This document shows, in pieces, positions 35,968 through 45,536 of a DNA stretch of 64,000 nt. Position 1 is the first letter of the stretch. Each line of letters opens with the position of its first letter. This DNA comes from Corynebacterium ciconiae DSM 44920. GTDB lineage: Bacteria > Actinomycetota > Actinomycetes > Mycobacteriales > Mycobacteriaceae. The DNA lies in assembly GCF_030440575.1 (NCBI RefSeq), contig NZ_CP047189.1:1860001-1924000 (forward strand). Direction: 5' to 3'. The notes under the pieces are model-generated. The model was not told the DNA's origin. It did not search any database and was given only the letters and a program-made list of their open reading frames with translations. Both the position numbers and the translations under genes were made by a program.

Positions 35968-36816
35968 CTAGCTAAACTCGCGGGGATCCAGGCCCACGCG
36001 GCCGGCGCCGTCTGCCTGATCCATGGCGGTGATGCGATCGAGCTCTTCTTCCGTGAGCTCGAAAGAGAACACGTCGATGTTCTCGCGGATCCGCTCTGGA
36101 GTGCGCGACCGAGGAATCACAATGCGATCGTGTTGCAGGCTCCACCGCAGCGCCACCTGGGCGGGCGTTACCCCGTGTTCCTCAGCGATCTCGCCCAGCA
36201 CCGGGTGGCCAAGGATCTCGCCTTGGCCCAGCGGCGACCAGCACTCGGTAACGATGCCGTGGTGGTGGTGATAGTCCACCAGCTGCTGTTGCGACAGGCC
36301 AGGGTGCAGCTCGATCTGGTTGATGGCGGGCGTAATGCCCGTATCGGCGATGATGCTATCGAGGGTCTCCTCGTAGAAATTGCACACGCCCACGGTTTGC
36401 ACCCGCCCCAAGCCTTGGAGTTGGGCAATGGCCTCAAAGGTTGATTGATAGGTGCCCTTATCGGCGCAGGGCCAATGCACCATGTACATATCGAGATAGT
36501 CCAACCCGAGGCGAGTGAGACTCTGGTTGAAGGCCTCGCCTGTTTCCTCGAAGCCTTGCTGGTTATTCCAGACTTTCGACACCACAAAGATCTCGTCACG
36601 ATCCACATCACCCGCGGCAATAGCCGCCCGCAGCGCCGCGCCTACCGCCTCCTCGTTTTTGTAGATCGCCGCACAGTCGAAGTGCCGGTAACCGGCGTCG
36701 ATAGCGGTGCGGATCACTGTTTCGCAGTCGGCGGGATCAATCTTCCACAATCCCAAACCAAGCTGCGGGATGGGCGTGGAATCGTTCAGGGTGATGCTGG
36801 GAACAAAGCTAGACAT
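35968..36816 (-). CDS. Aldo/keto reductase (2,5-diketo-D-gluconate reductase-like)
   Basis: NADPH-dependent carbonyl reductase, TIM barrel, about 282 residues. Catalytic tetrad visible: Asp in DAGYRHFDCAAIYKNE, the Tyr in AAIYKNE, Lys in VVSKVWN and His in DMYMVHWP. The NADPH-binding C-terminal segment IVIPRSRTPERIRENIDVF is intact. The closest group is the AKR5 type annotated as 2,5-diketo-D-gluconate reductase or methylglyoxal reductase; natural substrate unknown. Start taken at ATG 36816 (MSSFVPSITL); an ATG three codons upstream (36825) has a GGGGG stretch at ribosome-binding distance and is an alternative. Confidence 0.88.
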   Translation of the reverse strand: MSSFVPSITLNDSTPIPQLGLGLWKIDPADCETVIRTAIDAGYRHFDCAAIYKNEEAVGAALRAAIAAGDVDRDEIFVVSKVWNNQQGFEETGEAFNQSLTRLGLDYLDMYMVHWPCADKGTYQSTFEAIAQLQGLGRVQTVGVCNFYEETLDSIIADTGITPAINQIELHPGLSQQQLVDYHHHHGIVTECWSPLGQGEILGHPVLGEIAEEHGVTPAQVALRWSLQHDRIVIPRSRTPERIRENIDVFSFELTEEELDRITAMDQADGAGRVGLDPREFS

Positions 36817-36979
36817 ATATCCCATTGTGCCCCCGCCCGGCGCGCGGGGCCACCACCACAGTCACACCCCGACCGCGATCGTGACCCAGACCAAGAGTTA
36901 GAGTGAGGCACCGATAACTATCTCTGCGCAACCCGCTGTGCAGAAGTGTGAAAGACAACCAGAAGAAAGAACACACGCT

Positions 36980-37888
36980 ATGCACGAGAACACACTCCAC
37001 ATAGATGGATTGTCGAAGCGCTACGGCGATACCGTGGCGCTGGACTCAATGAGCTTCTCTGTCGCTCCTGGCGAAATCTACGGCTTTGTCGGATCTAATG
37101 GCGCCGGCAAAACCACCACGATGCGCATTGCCCTAGGCGTGCTCCAAGCCGACTCCGGCGAGGTGCGGGTGGGCTCACGCATTGTCGATGATGCCTTGCG
37201 CCGCAGCTTTGGTTACATGCCCGAGGAGCGCGGCTTGTATCCCAAGCAGAAGGTGGCCGAACAGCTGAACTACTTCGCACAGCTTCACGGGTTAGATGCA
37301 GCTACCGCCCGCCGCAATACCGCCGAGTTGCTCGAGCGTCTCGGGCTTAGCGATCGCGCCAAAGACAAACTCCAAGAGTTGTCTCTGGGTAATCAGCAAC
37401 GGGTGCAGCTCGCCGCCGCGCTGGTGTTCGATCCGCAGGTACTCATTCTGGACGAGCCCTTCAGCGGCCTCGATCCGGTAGCAGTGGAGGTCATGGCGGA
37501 ATCGCTGCGGGAGCGCGCCGAGCGCGGGATTCCCGTTGTGTTCTCCTCCCACCAGCTGGATCTGGTGCAGCGACTGTGTGACCGCGTGGGCATCGTCAAG
37601 TCTGGACGCATGGTAGCGGAGGGCAGCGTCGACGAGCTGCGCCGTTCCGGCCCGGTGCTCTACGAAATCACTACTCCAGCAACCAGCGATTGGTGGGAAC
37701 CGCTGGAAGGTGTGGATCTAGTGGAACGCCACGGCGACACCGTGGTGCTGTCTATCGGCGACGCACCCGCCGAGGGATACGATGATCAGCCGCTGCTGAA
37801 AGCCGCACTCGCTGCCGGCCCCGTGCATCACTTCGGCCGTCGTCTCCCCTCCCTCACCGAGCTCTTCCAGGAGGTTGTCTCGCAATGA
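36980..37888 (+). CDS. ABC exporter ATP-binding subunit (NatA-like)
   Basis: 302-residue ATPase of an ABC-2 type exporter. Walker A GSNGAGKTTTMRIALG, Q-loop region FGYMPEERGLYPKQ, signature ELSLGNQQRVQLAAALV (LSLGNQ in place of LSGGQ, usual in the NatA subgroup), Walker B VLILDEPFSGLDP and switch SSHQLDLV. The YMPEERGLYPK stretch is characteristic of Na+-exporter NatA-like ATPases, although many such pairs have other substrates. The ~80-residue C-terminal extension is also typical. Start at ATG 36980 (MHENTLHID) after a purine-rich AGAAGAAAGA. The permease gene overlaps its stop by ATGA (37885-37888), so the two are translationally coupled. Confidence 0.9.
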   Translation: MHENTLHIDGLSKRYGDTVALDSMSFSVAPGEIYGFVGSNGAGKTTTMRIALGVLQADSGEVRVGSRIVDDALRRSFGYMPEERGLYPKQKVAEQLNYFAQLHGLDAATARRNTAELLERLGLSDRAKDKLQELSLGNQQRVQLAAALVFDPQVLILDEPFSGLDPVAVEVMAESLRERAERGIPVVFSSHQLDLVQRLCDRVGIVKSGRMVAEGSVDELRRSGPVLYEITTPATSDWWEPLEGVDLVERHGDTVVLSIGDAPAEGYDDQPLLKAALAAGPVHHFGRRLPSLTELFQEVVSQ

Positions 37889-39054
37889 GTTCCTATTCTT
37901 CTTTGTCCACGATCCGGCTCGTCATGCGGCGAGAGGCCACGAAGCTATTGAAAGCAAAAAGCCTGTGGGTCACCCTTGGCTTGATGCTGGTGCTCTCGCT
38001 CGTCGGCGGTTTGGTGGGATACTTCACCTCCGATGATGATCAGGACAGCACCACCGAAACCCCCGTGGTGGCGGTGGTTGGCGAGGATCCCAGTATTCCC
38101 GATCGCGCCAGCGCAGAAGAGGCCTTGCGGACCGCGGCCGATGACCCAGACGCTGCGCGTCTTGATGCTGTGGTCGTGCCCTCTGATTCCGGTGCGGAGT
38201 TGCTCTACACCGGCGATGAGCCCGTTGGACTGCTGCAACAGCTCAACGATGTCCGGGCCGAGGAATTTCTCCGCTCCCAGGGCGTTGATCCGATGGATCT
38301 CGCCGCTACTCAGCTCACTGCCGTGCAGGTGAGTGGAACCGACTCGGGATTCTTCGGTGATCCCGATACCCTTGGTACCCGCGTGGTTGCACTCGCCGGA
38401 GTGTTCTTACTCGTGCTCATCATCTTGATGTTTGCGGCTATGATCGGCTCCGCCGTGATGGAGGAAAAGAGCTCTCGAGTCATCGAAATCATCGTGGCCA
38501 CGATCCGCCCGCTGGACTTTTTGTGGGGCAAGGTCACAGGCATTGGGTTGGTGGCCTTCGGCATGGCCACGGTGCTGTTTTCTGCCGCTATCGGTGCAGC
38601 GTGGTTCTCCGGTATTGCAGACGATTTGTCCTTCGATGTCACGATCATTCCCGCGTTGATCGCCTTCTTCATCCTCGGCTTCATCTTCTTCGGCATGCTC
38701 TATGCAGCGGCAGGCTCACTGGTGTCGAGCATGGAGGATTACCAATCGGCCCAGCTTCCCGTGCTGATGCTTGCCCTGGCCATGACCTACACCCCGATTT
38801 TTGGCTTCGCCAAAATCGACAGCACATTCATGCAGGTGGCGGCATGGATTCCTCCGTTCTCGGTAGGTGTGGCCCCGCTGCAATACGCCGCTGGCTCATT
38901 TTCTTGGGTGCAGCTGCTCGGCAGCCTGCTCGTCCTCATCCTGACCACCCTCGCCGTCAGTTGGCTCACGGCCCGGATTTATCGCAATTCTGTGCTCAGC
39001 TCGGGCGCCGCGATCTCTTGGCTCAGTGCGTTGAAGAACCTGCGCTCGACCTAG
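37885..39054 (+). CDS. ABC-2 type permease subunit (NatB-like)
   Basis: 389-residue membrane partner of the preceding ATPase. One helix near the N-terminus (LWVTLGLMLVLSLVGGLVGY), a ~150-residue extracytoplasmic domain (TPVVAVVGEDPSIPDRASAE and onward), then five helices in the C-terminal half, including VFLLVLIILMFAAMIGSAVM and the EEKSSRVIEIIVATIRP motif typical of NatB/ABC2_membrane_3 permeases. Start overlaps the ATPase stop. Together they form an export system whose substrate (Na+, a drug or a peptide) cannot be decided from sequence. Confidence 0.88.
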   Translation: MSSYSSLSTIRLVMRREATKLLKAKSLWVTLGLMLVLSLVGGLVGYFTSDDDQDSTTETPVVAVVGEDPSIPDRASAEEALRTAADDPDAARLDAVVVPSDSGAELLYTGDEPVGLLQQLNDVRAEEFLRSQGVDPMDLAATQLTAVQVSGTDSGFFGDPDTLGTRVVALAGVFLLVLIILMFAAMIGSAVMEEKSSRVIEIIVATIRPLDFLWGKVTGIGLVAFGMATVLFSAAIGAAWFSGIADDLSFDVTIIPALIAFFILGFIFFGMLYAAAGSLVSSMEDYQSAQLPVLMLALAMTYTPIFGFAKIDSTFMQVAAWIPPFSVGVAPLQYAAGSFSWVQLLGSLLVLILTTLAVSWLTARIYRNSVLSSGAAISWLSALKNLRST

Positions 39055-39271
39055 CCATACCAAAGCGCTGGGCTCGCTCCTCTGAATTATCTAGCTCCGC
39101 CGGTTTTAGGTGCATCACCGCACCTAGGGCCGGCTTTGTTGGTGGATAGCCCCATCCGCGGCAGGGATCATGGCACGCAACACCTGAATAGTTTTTATGT
39201 AAGCTCGCTCACATCTGGCCTTCTCTGGCTGGGTACCGATGTCCCCGAGTACCGCATGATCGGAGCAACTC

Positions 39272-41122
39272 ATGACACAGCCCGCATCCCCTACCCAGAT
39301 CAATCCGGACGCCCACCCCGACGTGCGCGACTGGCTGGACAGGCTCGAGCGCCTCGCCCGCGAACCCCAGCCCGACACCGATGCCGTGTGCGAGGTCTTT
39401 GAACCCGGCGGCTATTGGCGCGATCTCACATCCATCACGTGGAATATCCATACCGCCGAGGGGGCGGACGCCATTGCTGAGATGCTCGCCGCCACCGACG
39501 CCACCATGGACAATCTCACCCTCACCGGCGTTGTTGAGGAAAGCCCAGAGGTCACGCGAGTCCACTTCAGCTGCGACACACCGCATATGCACACCACCTG
39601 TATCGCTCGTCTGCGTCACGGGCGGGCCTGGATGCTGCTCAGCAGCGCCCGGGAACTACGGGCGTTCCCCGAGCCGCGCGGCCGACGCCGCCCCTTGGGA
39701 GCAGAGCACACCGTGCGCAAGGGCGCCGAGAACTGGGCGGATCGACGCGCCGCCCGCCAAGCCGCGCTGGGGGTGAGCGAGCAACCCTATGTGCTCATCA
39801 TCGGTGGCGGCCAGGGCGGCATCGCCTTAGCTGCTCGACTCAAGCGACAGGGTGTGCCCACCCTGGTGATCGACAAAGCTCAGCGCCCGGGCGATCAGTG
39901 GCGGGGCCGCTATCACTCGCTGTGTTTGCACGATCCCGTGTGGTACGACCACCTGCCCTATCTCCCCTTCCCCGATGACTGGCCGGTATTTACTCCCAAG
40001 GACAAGATGGGAGACTGGTTGGAGCACTATGTGGGCATCATGGATCTGGACTATTGGACCCACACCGAGTGCCTCAATGCAGAGTTCGACGAGGACACCC
40101 ACACCTGGTCGGTGACAGTGCGGCGCGCGGTTGCCGGCAGCGACGGCTCCCGCGACCACAGCCAAGAGTTCGTGCTGCACCCCACTCAGCTGGTGCTGGC
40201 TACCGGCATGTCGGGTGTGCCCAACCGGCCGCATCTTCCAGGCCAAGAGAACTTCCGCGGCGAGATTCGCCACTCCTCTGAGCATCCCGGCGGCGCCGCT
40301 GATCGCGGCAAGAATGTGGTGGTGCTAGGTGCTAATAACTCCGCCCACGATATCGCTGCGGATCTCTATGCCAACGACGCTCACCCAGTGATGATCCAGC
40401 GCTCCTCCACCCACATCGTGCAGTCCGATACACTCATGCGCCACGTCTTCGGTCCGCTCTACTCCGAGGATGCTCTCGACGCGGGGATAAGCACCGATGA
40501 TGCCGATCTGCTCTTCGCCTCGTGGCCCTACAAGGAACTGCCGGCTGTGCAGAAGGAGATCTTCGATACCATCCGCGAAGAAGACGCACAGTTCTACACC
40601 GATTTGGACAAGGCGGGCTTTGCGCTGGACTTCGGCGACGATGGCTCTGGGCTCTTCTTGAAGTATCTGCGCCGCGGCTCTGGCTATTACATCAATGTCG
40701 GCGCCAGTGAGCTCGTTATCGATGGCTCTATCCCCGTGCACTCGAATGTGAGCATCGCCGAGGTCCGCGCGGAGTCCGTGGTGCTCACCGACGGCACCGA
40801 GCTGCCCGCCGATGTGATCATTTTGGCCACCGGCTATGGCTCGATGAACGGCTGGGCAGAGATGCTCATCTCGCCTGAAGTGGCCGCCACCGTGGGACGG
40901 TGCTGGGGCTTGGGCTCCGATACCCGCAAGGATCCCGGCCCTTGGGAGGGAGAATTGCGCAATATGTGGAAGCCCACTCAGGTGCCGCAGCTGTGGTTCC
41001 ACGGCGGCAATCTGCACCAGTCCCGGCACTATTCCCGGTATCTCGCACTGCAGCTCAAAGCCCGCTACGAGGGCATGGACACCCCGGTGTATGCCCTTGC
41101 TCCTGTGCACCACTCCTCCTGA
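39272..41122 (+). CDS. Flavin-containing monooxygenase with N-terminal SnoaL-like domain
   Basis: 616-residue FAD/NAD(P)H oxidoreductase. Residues ~1-150 form an NTF2/SnoaL-like domain (WLDRLERLAREPQPDTDAVC, FEPGGYWRDL, TGVVEESPEVTRVHFSC); the FAD domain starts at about 170 with YVLIIGGGQGGIALAARLKR, followed by GDQWRGRYHSLCLHDPVWYD, a GxWR-type loop seen in FMOs and Baeyer-Villiger enzymes, and the NADPH-binding VVVLGANNSAHDIAADLY. The ATG-motif region VIILATGYGSMNGW is also present. This fusion is common in actinobacteria and fungi; substrate unknown. A clear GGAG (39262-39265) precedes ATG 39272. No operon partner. Confidence 0.85.
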   Translation: MTQPASPTQINPDAHPDVRDWLDRLERLAREPQPDTDAVCEVFEPGGYWRDLTSITWNIHTAEGADAIAEMLAATDATMDNLTLTGVVEESPEVTRVHFSCDTPHMHTTCIARLRHGRAWMLLSSARELRAFPEPRGRRRPLGAEHTVRKGAENWADRRAARQAALGVSEQPYVLIIGGGQGGIALAARLKRQGVPTLVIDKAQRPGDQWRGRYHSLCLHDPVWYDHLPYLPFPDDWPVFTPKDKMGDWLEHYVGIMDLDYWTHTECLNAEFDEDTHTWSVTVRRAVAGSDGSRDHSQEFVLHPTQLVLATGMSGVPNRPHLPGQENFRGEIRHSSEHPGGAADRGKNVVVLGANNSAHDIAADLYANDAHPVMIQRSSTHIVQSDTLMRHVFGPLYSEDALDAGISTDDADLLFASWPYKELPAVQKEIFDTIREEDAQFYTDLDKAGFALDFGDDGSGLFLKYLRRGSGYYINVGASELVIDGSIPVHSNVSIAEVRAESVVLTDGTELPADVIILATGYGSMNGWAEMLISPEVAATVGRCWGLGSDTRKDPGPWEGELRNMWKPTQVPQLWFHGGNLHQSRHYSRYLALQLKARYEGMDTPVYALAPVHHSS

Positions 41123-41210
41123 TCGCTCCCACACCCACACGTGGGTGTAACCCGGCAGGTCAGCGGCACAACTTTCTCCTATTTCCACCGCAAGGAGGGG
41201 TGCGCCCCGA

Positions 41211-41216
41211 TATGCT
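41211..41216 (+). promoter_or_regulatory. -10 box TATGCT, leaderless accD3
   Basis: TATGCT ends 8 nt before ATG 41225, the same hexamer and spacing as at thyA. Confidence 0.6.
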
Positions 41217-41224
41217 CAGCCAGT

Positions 41225-42757
41225 ATGGGACACACGAGCGCACAGCAGCTGATTGATGAAGTACTCGATCCCGATTCTTTCCAGAATTGGGGTAGCACAC
41301 CGAACTATGGCGACATCGACGAGGCCTATCAGGCCTCGCTGGCACAAGCGCGTGAGAAGTCCGGGGTGGACGAGGCCGTGATCATCGGTGAAGGCACTGT
41401 CGCCGGCCACCGAGTGGCCTGCGTTCTCGGCGAGTTTCGTTTTCTCGGCGGCTCGATTGGCGCCGCCACCGCCCGCCGCATTATTGACGGCATTCACCGC
41501 GCCACCGCCGAAGAGCTGCCGCTGCTGATCTCCCCTTCCTCCGGCGGCACCCGCATGCAAGAAGGCACCCCGGCGTTTTCCCTCATGGTCTCGATCACCA
41601 CGGCGGTGTATCGCCACAAGGACAAGCACCTGCCCTTTTTGGTGTATCTACGCAATCCCACCACGGGCGGGGTGATGGCCTCGTGGGGCTCAGCCGGAAA
41701 CCTCACCTTCGCCGAACCCGGCGCGCTGCTCGGTTTCCTCGGCCCCCGCGTGGTGGAGCTGACCACGGGCAAGCCCATGCCACCTGGGGTGCAGACGGGG
41801 GAAAATTTGGCCACCCACGGCGTGATCGATGGGGTGATCAACCCAGCAGAGCTGCGTAACAGCGTGATCAAGCTGGTGACCACCCTGACCCCCGATCCAC
41901 ACCCGCAGGCCCCAGCACGTCCGAGCTATCTCATCACCGCCGAGCAGGGCTATGAGCCTGAGACCTCGGCATGGGATTCGATTGTGGCTACCCGCCGCAG
42001 CGGGCGCCCAGGCCTGCGGGATGTACTCGCGGCGCTGTCTGAGAGTTATATCGAGCTCAATGGCACCGGCGATGGCCGCCATTCCCCCGCGGTACAGGTG
42101 GGTATCGCCAGCCTTGGCGGCCGGCCCGTGGTGATCATGGGCCAGGATCGGCATGCCCAGCCTCCGCACGCTGTCAGCGAACTCGGGCCCGCGGCGCTGC
42201 GTTTTGCCCGCCGTGGCATCCAATTGGCGCACGAGCTTAATATTCCATTGATTTCTTTCATCGATACCCCTGGGGCGGAGCTATCCCGCGAGGCGGAAGA
42301 GGCCGGGATGGCCGGCTCGATCTCGCGGACGTTGAATGAGTTAGTGAGCGTGGACGTGCCCACGGTATCGGTGATCTTGGGGCAAGGCTGTGGCGGCGGG
42401 GCACTGGCGATGCTTCCCTCTGATGCGGTGATCAGCGCCGAGCATGGCTGGCTATCTCCCCTACCACCGGAGGGAGCCTCGGCAATCATTCACCGCGATG
42501 TGCACCACGCCGCAGAGATGATGGATGCACAGGACGTGAGCGCGGTGTGCCTGATGAATGCCGGCATTGTCTCCGGCATCGTTCCTGAAGGACCAGACGG
42601 CACCCTAGGCGATGCCGCCGATAATCCCGAGGAGTTTGTCGCCCGCATCCTCGAGAGTGTGGATTACACCTTGTGGAACCTCGAACACAACGTGAAGCTC
42701 GTGGGCCGCGAACACCGCTTCCAGGGCTATGAGCGTTTGGCGGAAATGCAGCCCTGA
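41225..42757 (+). CDS. accD3: Fused acetyl-/acyl-CoA carboxylase carboxyltransferase subunit
   Basis: 510-residue biotin-dependent carboxyltransferase with both crotonase-fold halves in one chain (AccD-like N half, AccA-like C half). N half: EAVIIGEGTVAGHRVACVL, FLGGSIGAATARRI, ISPSSGGTRMQEG; C half: VVIMGQDRHAQPPHAVSELG, ISFIDTPGAELSREAEEAG and GQGCGGGALAMLPSDAV. This architecture matches AccD3 of mycobacteria (Rv0904c) and C. glutamicum accD3 (cg0951), which also neighbours the mctC region. The usual zinc-finger of AccD is absent at the N-terminus. In vivo acyl-CoA substrate is not established. Start at ATG 41225 (MGHTSAQQ), supported by the -10 box; the open frame upstream is non-coding. 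Confidence 0.85.
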   Translation: MGHTSAQQLIDEVLDPDSFQNWGSTPNYGDIDEAYQASLAQAREKSGVDEAVIIGEGTVAGHRVACVLGEFRFLGGSIGAATARRIIDGIHRATAEELPLLISPSSGGTRMQEGTPAFSLMVSITTAVYRHKDKHLPFLVYLRNPTTGGVMASWGSAGNLTFAEPGALLGFLGPRVVELTTGKPMPPGVQTGENLATHGVIDGVINPAELRNSVIKLVTTLTPDPHPQAPARPSYLITAEQGYEPETSAWDSIVATRRSGRPGLRDVLAALSESYIELNGTGDGRHSPAVQVGIASLGGRPVVIMGQDRHAQPPHAVSELGPAALRFARRGIQLAHELNIPLISFIDTPGAELSREAEEAGMAGSISRTLNELVSVDVPTVSVILGQGCGGGALAMLPSDAVISAEHGWLSPLPPEGASAIIHRDVHHAAEMMDAQDVSAVCLMNAGIVSGIVPEGPDGTLGDAADNPEEFVARILESVDYTLWNLEHNVKLVGREHRFQGYERLAEMQP

Positions 42758-42875
42758 TACAACAGCGCACACGCCGCGAAAAGCCTTTGCGCGTGCTGCT
42801 TTCGACAAGCAGGAGCGGGGCGTAGTTCGCGGCGTGTGCGCGTATCGGCGCCGTGGCGCCGAGGTGGTGTGTGTC

Positions 42876-43235
42876 TTAGCCGACCGAGAGAAGGTCAATG
42901 ACAAACACCAGGGTGCGGCCGGAGAGCGGGTGGCCGCCACCGGCGGGGCCATAGGCGGCCTCCGGCGGGATGGTGAGCTGGCGACGTCCGCCCACCTTCA
43001 TCCCGGGGATGCCCTCCTGCCAGCCGGCGATGAGGCCGGACAGCGGGAATTCGATAGCCTGGCCACGATCCCACGAGGAGTCGAACTCCTCACCGGTCTC
43101 GAAATCGACGCCCACGTAGTGAACCTCCACCAGGCCGCCCGGCTGAGCCTCATCGCCGTCGCCGACCACGAGGTCTTCGATCACGATGTCCTCAGGTGCA
43201 GGCCCCTGTTGAACGTCAATCTGTGGCTTGTCCAT
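42876..43235 (-). CDS. fkbP: FKBP-type peptidyl-prolyl cis-trans isomerase
   Basis: 119-residue single-domain FKBP that speeds prolyl isomerisation in the cytoplasm. Core motifs: GGLVEVHYVGVDFETGEEFD then SSWDRGQAIEFPLSGLIAGW, GIPGMKVGGRRQLTIPPEAA and YGPAGGGHPLSGRTLVFVID, i.e. the aromatic pocket residues (Y, F, D, W, Y, F) are conserved. Start ATG 43235 follows AGGAGTG. It sits 359 bp downstream of gltA on the same strand, the same pair as in C. glutamicum (cg0949-cg0950), separated by a terminator. Confidence 0.95.
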   Translation of the reverse strand: MDKPQIDVQQGPAPEDIVIEDLVVGDGDEAQPGGLVEVHYVGVDFETGEEFDSSWDRGQAIEFPLSGLIAGWQEGIPGMKVGGRRQLTIPPEAAYGPAGGGHPLSGRTLVFVIDLLSVG

Positions 43236-43520
43236 GAATTCACTCCTGTTAGATATGTATGTGCACTCGCGCCCGAGACGCACACCTGCCGCACCGTGGT
43301 GGTTGCAGACAGGGCGAGGAGCCAGAATCCGTTCCGCCGCCACCACGACACCGTGGCCGAGGCGTGATCCTGTGCTCGCTTGCCGCCTACCGTGAGCGCG
43401 TTCCGCTCTCAGTTGGTGGCGCCCCTCTCGGGCTGGGTTACCCGCATAGTGTACCTAAGAAAGAACTCAACCCCGAATAATTCCGCGCCGCGGATACCCG
43501 CTTTCGTGGCCTCAAGGCTT
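43236..43520. other. Spacer between gltA terminator and fkbP
   Basis: Non-coding; presumably holds the fkbP promoter. No other structure seen. Confidence 0.4.
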
Positions 43521-43560
43521 GAAAAAACAACCGCCACCCTGCATGACACAGGATGGCGGT
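43521..43560 (-). terminator. Intrinsic terminator of gltA
   Basis: On the minus strand the stem ACCGCCATCCTG / CAGGGTGGCGGT (43549-43560 with 43530-43541) is followed by a T-rich tract, 35 bp after the gltA stop. Confidence 0.85.
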
Positions 43561-43594
43561 GAGATGTGCCCGTTGGCACTATGATCTGTGGTTT

Positions 43595-44896
43595 TTAGCC
43601 ACGCTCGGAGCGGGGAACGAACTCGCGCAGCGGCTGGCCGGTGTAGACCTGACGCGGGCGGTAAATCTTGGAACCCGGGTTCTCCACGAGCTCGCGGTAC
43701 TGGGCGATCCAGCCGGGCAGACGGCCCATGGCGAACAGCACGGTGAAGAAGTCGGTCGGGAAGCCCATGGCGCGGTAGATCAGGCCGGTGTAGAAGTCCA
43801 CGTTCGGGTAGAGCTTGCGGGAGATGAAGTAGTCGTCGTTGAGGGCGATCTGCTCCAGCTCCATGGCCAACTCGAGTGCCTCGTCGCCGCCGGTCTTCTC
43901 CAACACCTCGTGGGCGGTGTCCTTGATGATCGCGGCGCGCGGGTCGTAGTTCTTGTACACGCGGTGGCCGAAGCCCATCAGGCGCACGCCCTTTTCCTTG
44001 TTCTTCACGCGGTTCATGAAGTCGGTGGCGTCGCCGCCGTTGTTCTCCTTGATGTCATCGAGCATCTCGAGAACAGCCTGGTTAGCGCCGCCGTGCAGCG
44101 GGCCGGAGAGGGCGTTGATACCGGCGGCCACAGACACGAACATGTTGGACTGTGCGGAGGCCACCATGCGGACGGTGGAGGTGGAGCAGTTCTGCTCGTG
44201 ATCAGCGTGCAGAATGAGCAGCTGATCCAGGGCCTTCACCATGAGCGGATCGATCTCGTAGGGCTCGGTGGGGAAGCCGAACATCATGCGCAAGAAGTTT
44301 GCGCGGGCGTTGAGGGAGTTATCCGGGTACATGTAGGGCTGGCCGTGGCGGGCGCGGTGCGCATAGGCCGCCAGCATCGGCACCTTCGCCATCAGGCGGA
44401 CGGTGGCCTTGTCCAGGTGCTCCTCGTTAAGCGGGTCCAGCTCATCCTGGTAGTAGGTGGAGAGGATATTAAGGGAGGAGGCCAGCACCGCCATCGGGTG
44501 GGCGTTGCGGGGGAAGACGTTGAACTGCGCCTTGAAGTCCTCATCCAGCAGGGTGTGGTGACGAATATCGTCATTGAACTTGGCCAGCTGCTCCCGGGTG
44601 GGCAGCTCGCCGTGAATCAGCAGGTAGGACACCTCGTTGAAGGTGGCCTTCGCGGCCAGATCCTCGATGGCGTAACCGCGGTAGCGCAGAATACCCTCGG
44701 CACCATCGATGAAGGTGATGTCAGAAGCGGTGGAACCGGTAGACACATAGCCCGGGTCGTAGGTAACCAGGCCGGTCTCCTGCAGCATCTTGCCGAGGGC
44801 AACACCGTCATTACCTTCGGTGGCCTTGATGATGTCCATCTCGAATTCACCACCGGGGTAGTGAAGTACGGCCTTGTCCTTGTTATCTGTAGCCAC
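43595..44896 (-). CDS. gltA: Citrate synthase
   Basis: Condenses oxaloacetate and acetyl-CoA to citrate, entry to the TCA cycle. 433 residues, hexameric type II size. Active-site histidines lie in LILHADHEQNCSTSTVRMVA and MGFGHRVYKNYDPR; the catalytic Asp region VDFYTGLIYRAMGFP and the SGPLHGGANQAVLEML loop are intact. Start is the GTG at 44896 (VATDNKDKAVLHYPGGEFEM), preceded by AAGGGA; the frame is open upstream without similarity. C. glutamicum GltA is 437 residues. A long 5' leader is likely: the best -10 box (TATAGT) is at 45122-45127, about 220 nt upstream. The promoter area contains TTTGCAA and TCACA words that resemble RamB and GlxR half sites. Confidence 0.98.
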   Translation of the reverse strand: MATDNKDKAVLHYPGGEFEMDIIKATEGNDGVALGKMLQETGLVTYDPGYVSTGSTASDITFIDGAEGILRYRGYAIEDLAAKATFNEVSYLLIHGELPTREQLAKFNDDIRHHTLLDEDFKAQFNVFPRNAHPMAVLASSLNILSTYYQDELDPLNEEHLDKATVRLMAKVPMLAAYAHRARHGQPYMYPDNSLNARANFLRMMFGFPTEPYEIDPLMVKALDQLLILHADHEQNCSTSTVRMVASAQSNMFVSVAAGINALSGPLHGGANQAVLEMLDDIKENNGGDATDFMNRVKNKEKGVRLMGFGHRVYKNYDPRAAIIKDTAHEVLEKTGGDEALELAMELEQIALNDDYFISRKLYPNVDFYTGLIYRAMGFPTDFFTVLFAMGRLPGWIAQYRELVENPGSKIYRPRQVYTGQPLREFVPRSERG

Positions 44897-45121
44897 AGTA
44901 TCCCTTTCAATGAAGTTGACATATCGTGTCGGCCGCGATCGATCGTAGGTGGAGGCTCTTTCACGTCGATGTGTGGAAAGAGTGCCGTGCGGATTTCCGC
45001 TTGGGCGGACCATGGTGGCGATACCTGATATAAGAAGGCATCGTTCGCCCGAGCATGAGACCTTATCCACCTCGACGCGTGAGCTTTGCAACCCGCGGCC
45101 GACAGTGTTCCTGTACGTCAC

Positions 45122-45127
45122 ACTATA
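45122..45127 (-). promoter_or_regulatory. gltA -10 box TATAGT
   Basis: Minus-strand TATAGT, near-consensus, about 226 bp before the GTG start. TTTGCAA at 45085-45091 and TCACA at 45118-45122 lie next to it and resemble RamB/GlxR half sites. Confidence 0.45.
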
Positions 45128-45402
45128 CGTTTTTGACTGCATGCGTGCCGGCGCCCGCCCACCCCGTGCACACCCGCCCTACCTCCGCTTAGGGGGCAGG
45201 CACGGGAGATCGTGGGATGCTGACCCACACGATCACAGATCCGAGATGGACGCGCACGTCTCTCCGCCGCTCACGCCGCTTCACGGCCAAGCCCTTGACA
45301 CTAAAGAGCACCAAAAGCACCGCTGAGAGGGCAGATTTCCGAGCCATGGGCACTGCGCATTCAGGCCCGTCTCACAGAGAATGTGTTCGCGTCACACATG
45401 TC

Positions 45403-45448
45403 CGATGCTGAGGATATTGCCGCTGATCAGCGGCCCTATCTAGCATCG
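45403..45448. repeat. Nested palindrome
   Basis: Outer arms CGATGCT (45403-45409) and AGCATCG (45442-45448) enclose a perfect 16-bp palindrome GCCGCTGATCAGCGGC (45419-45434); the two dyads are nearly concentric. It could be an operator or an RNA hairpin with an internal loop. Confidence 0.5.
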
Positions 45449-45510
45449 ACGGCAACAGTCTACCAGCCCCTGTGACGCGGACAACAAATCCCTCACAGCT
45501 CATGCTCAGC

Positions 45511-45536
45511 TGCTGCAAAGGTTGCCCTTTGCAGCA
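45511..45536. repeat. Perfect 11-bp hairpin with TTGC loop
   Basis: TGCTGCAAAGG, loop TTGC, then CCTTTGCAGCA. The stem contains TTTGCA words. No T-run follows, so it is not an obvious terminator. Confidence 0.5.
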
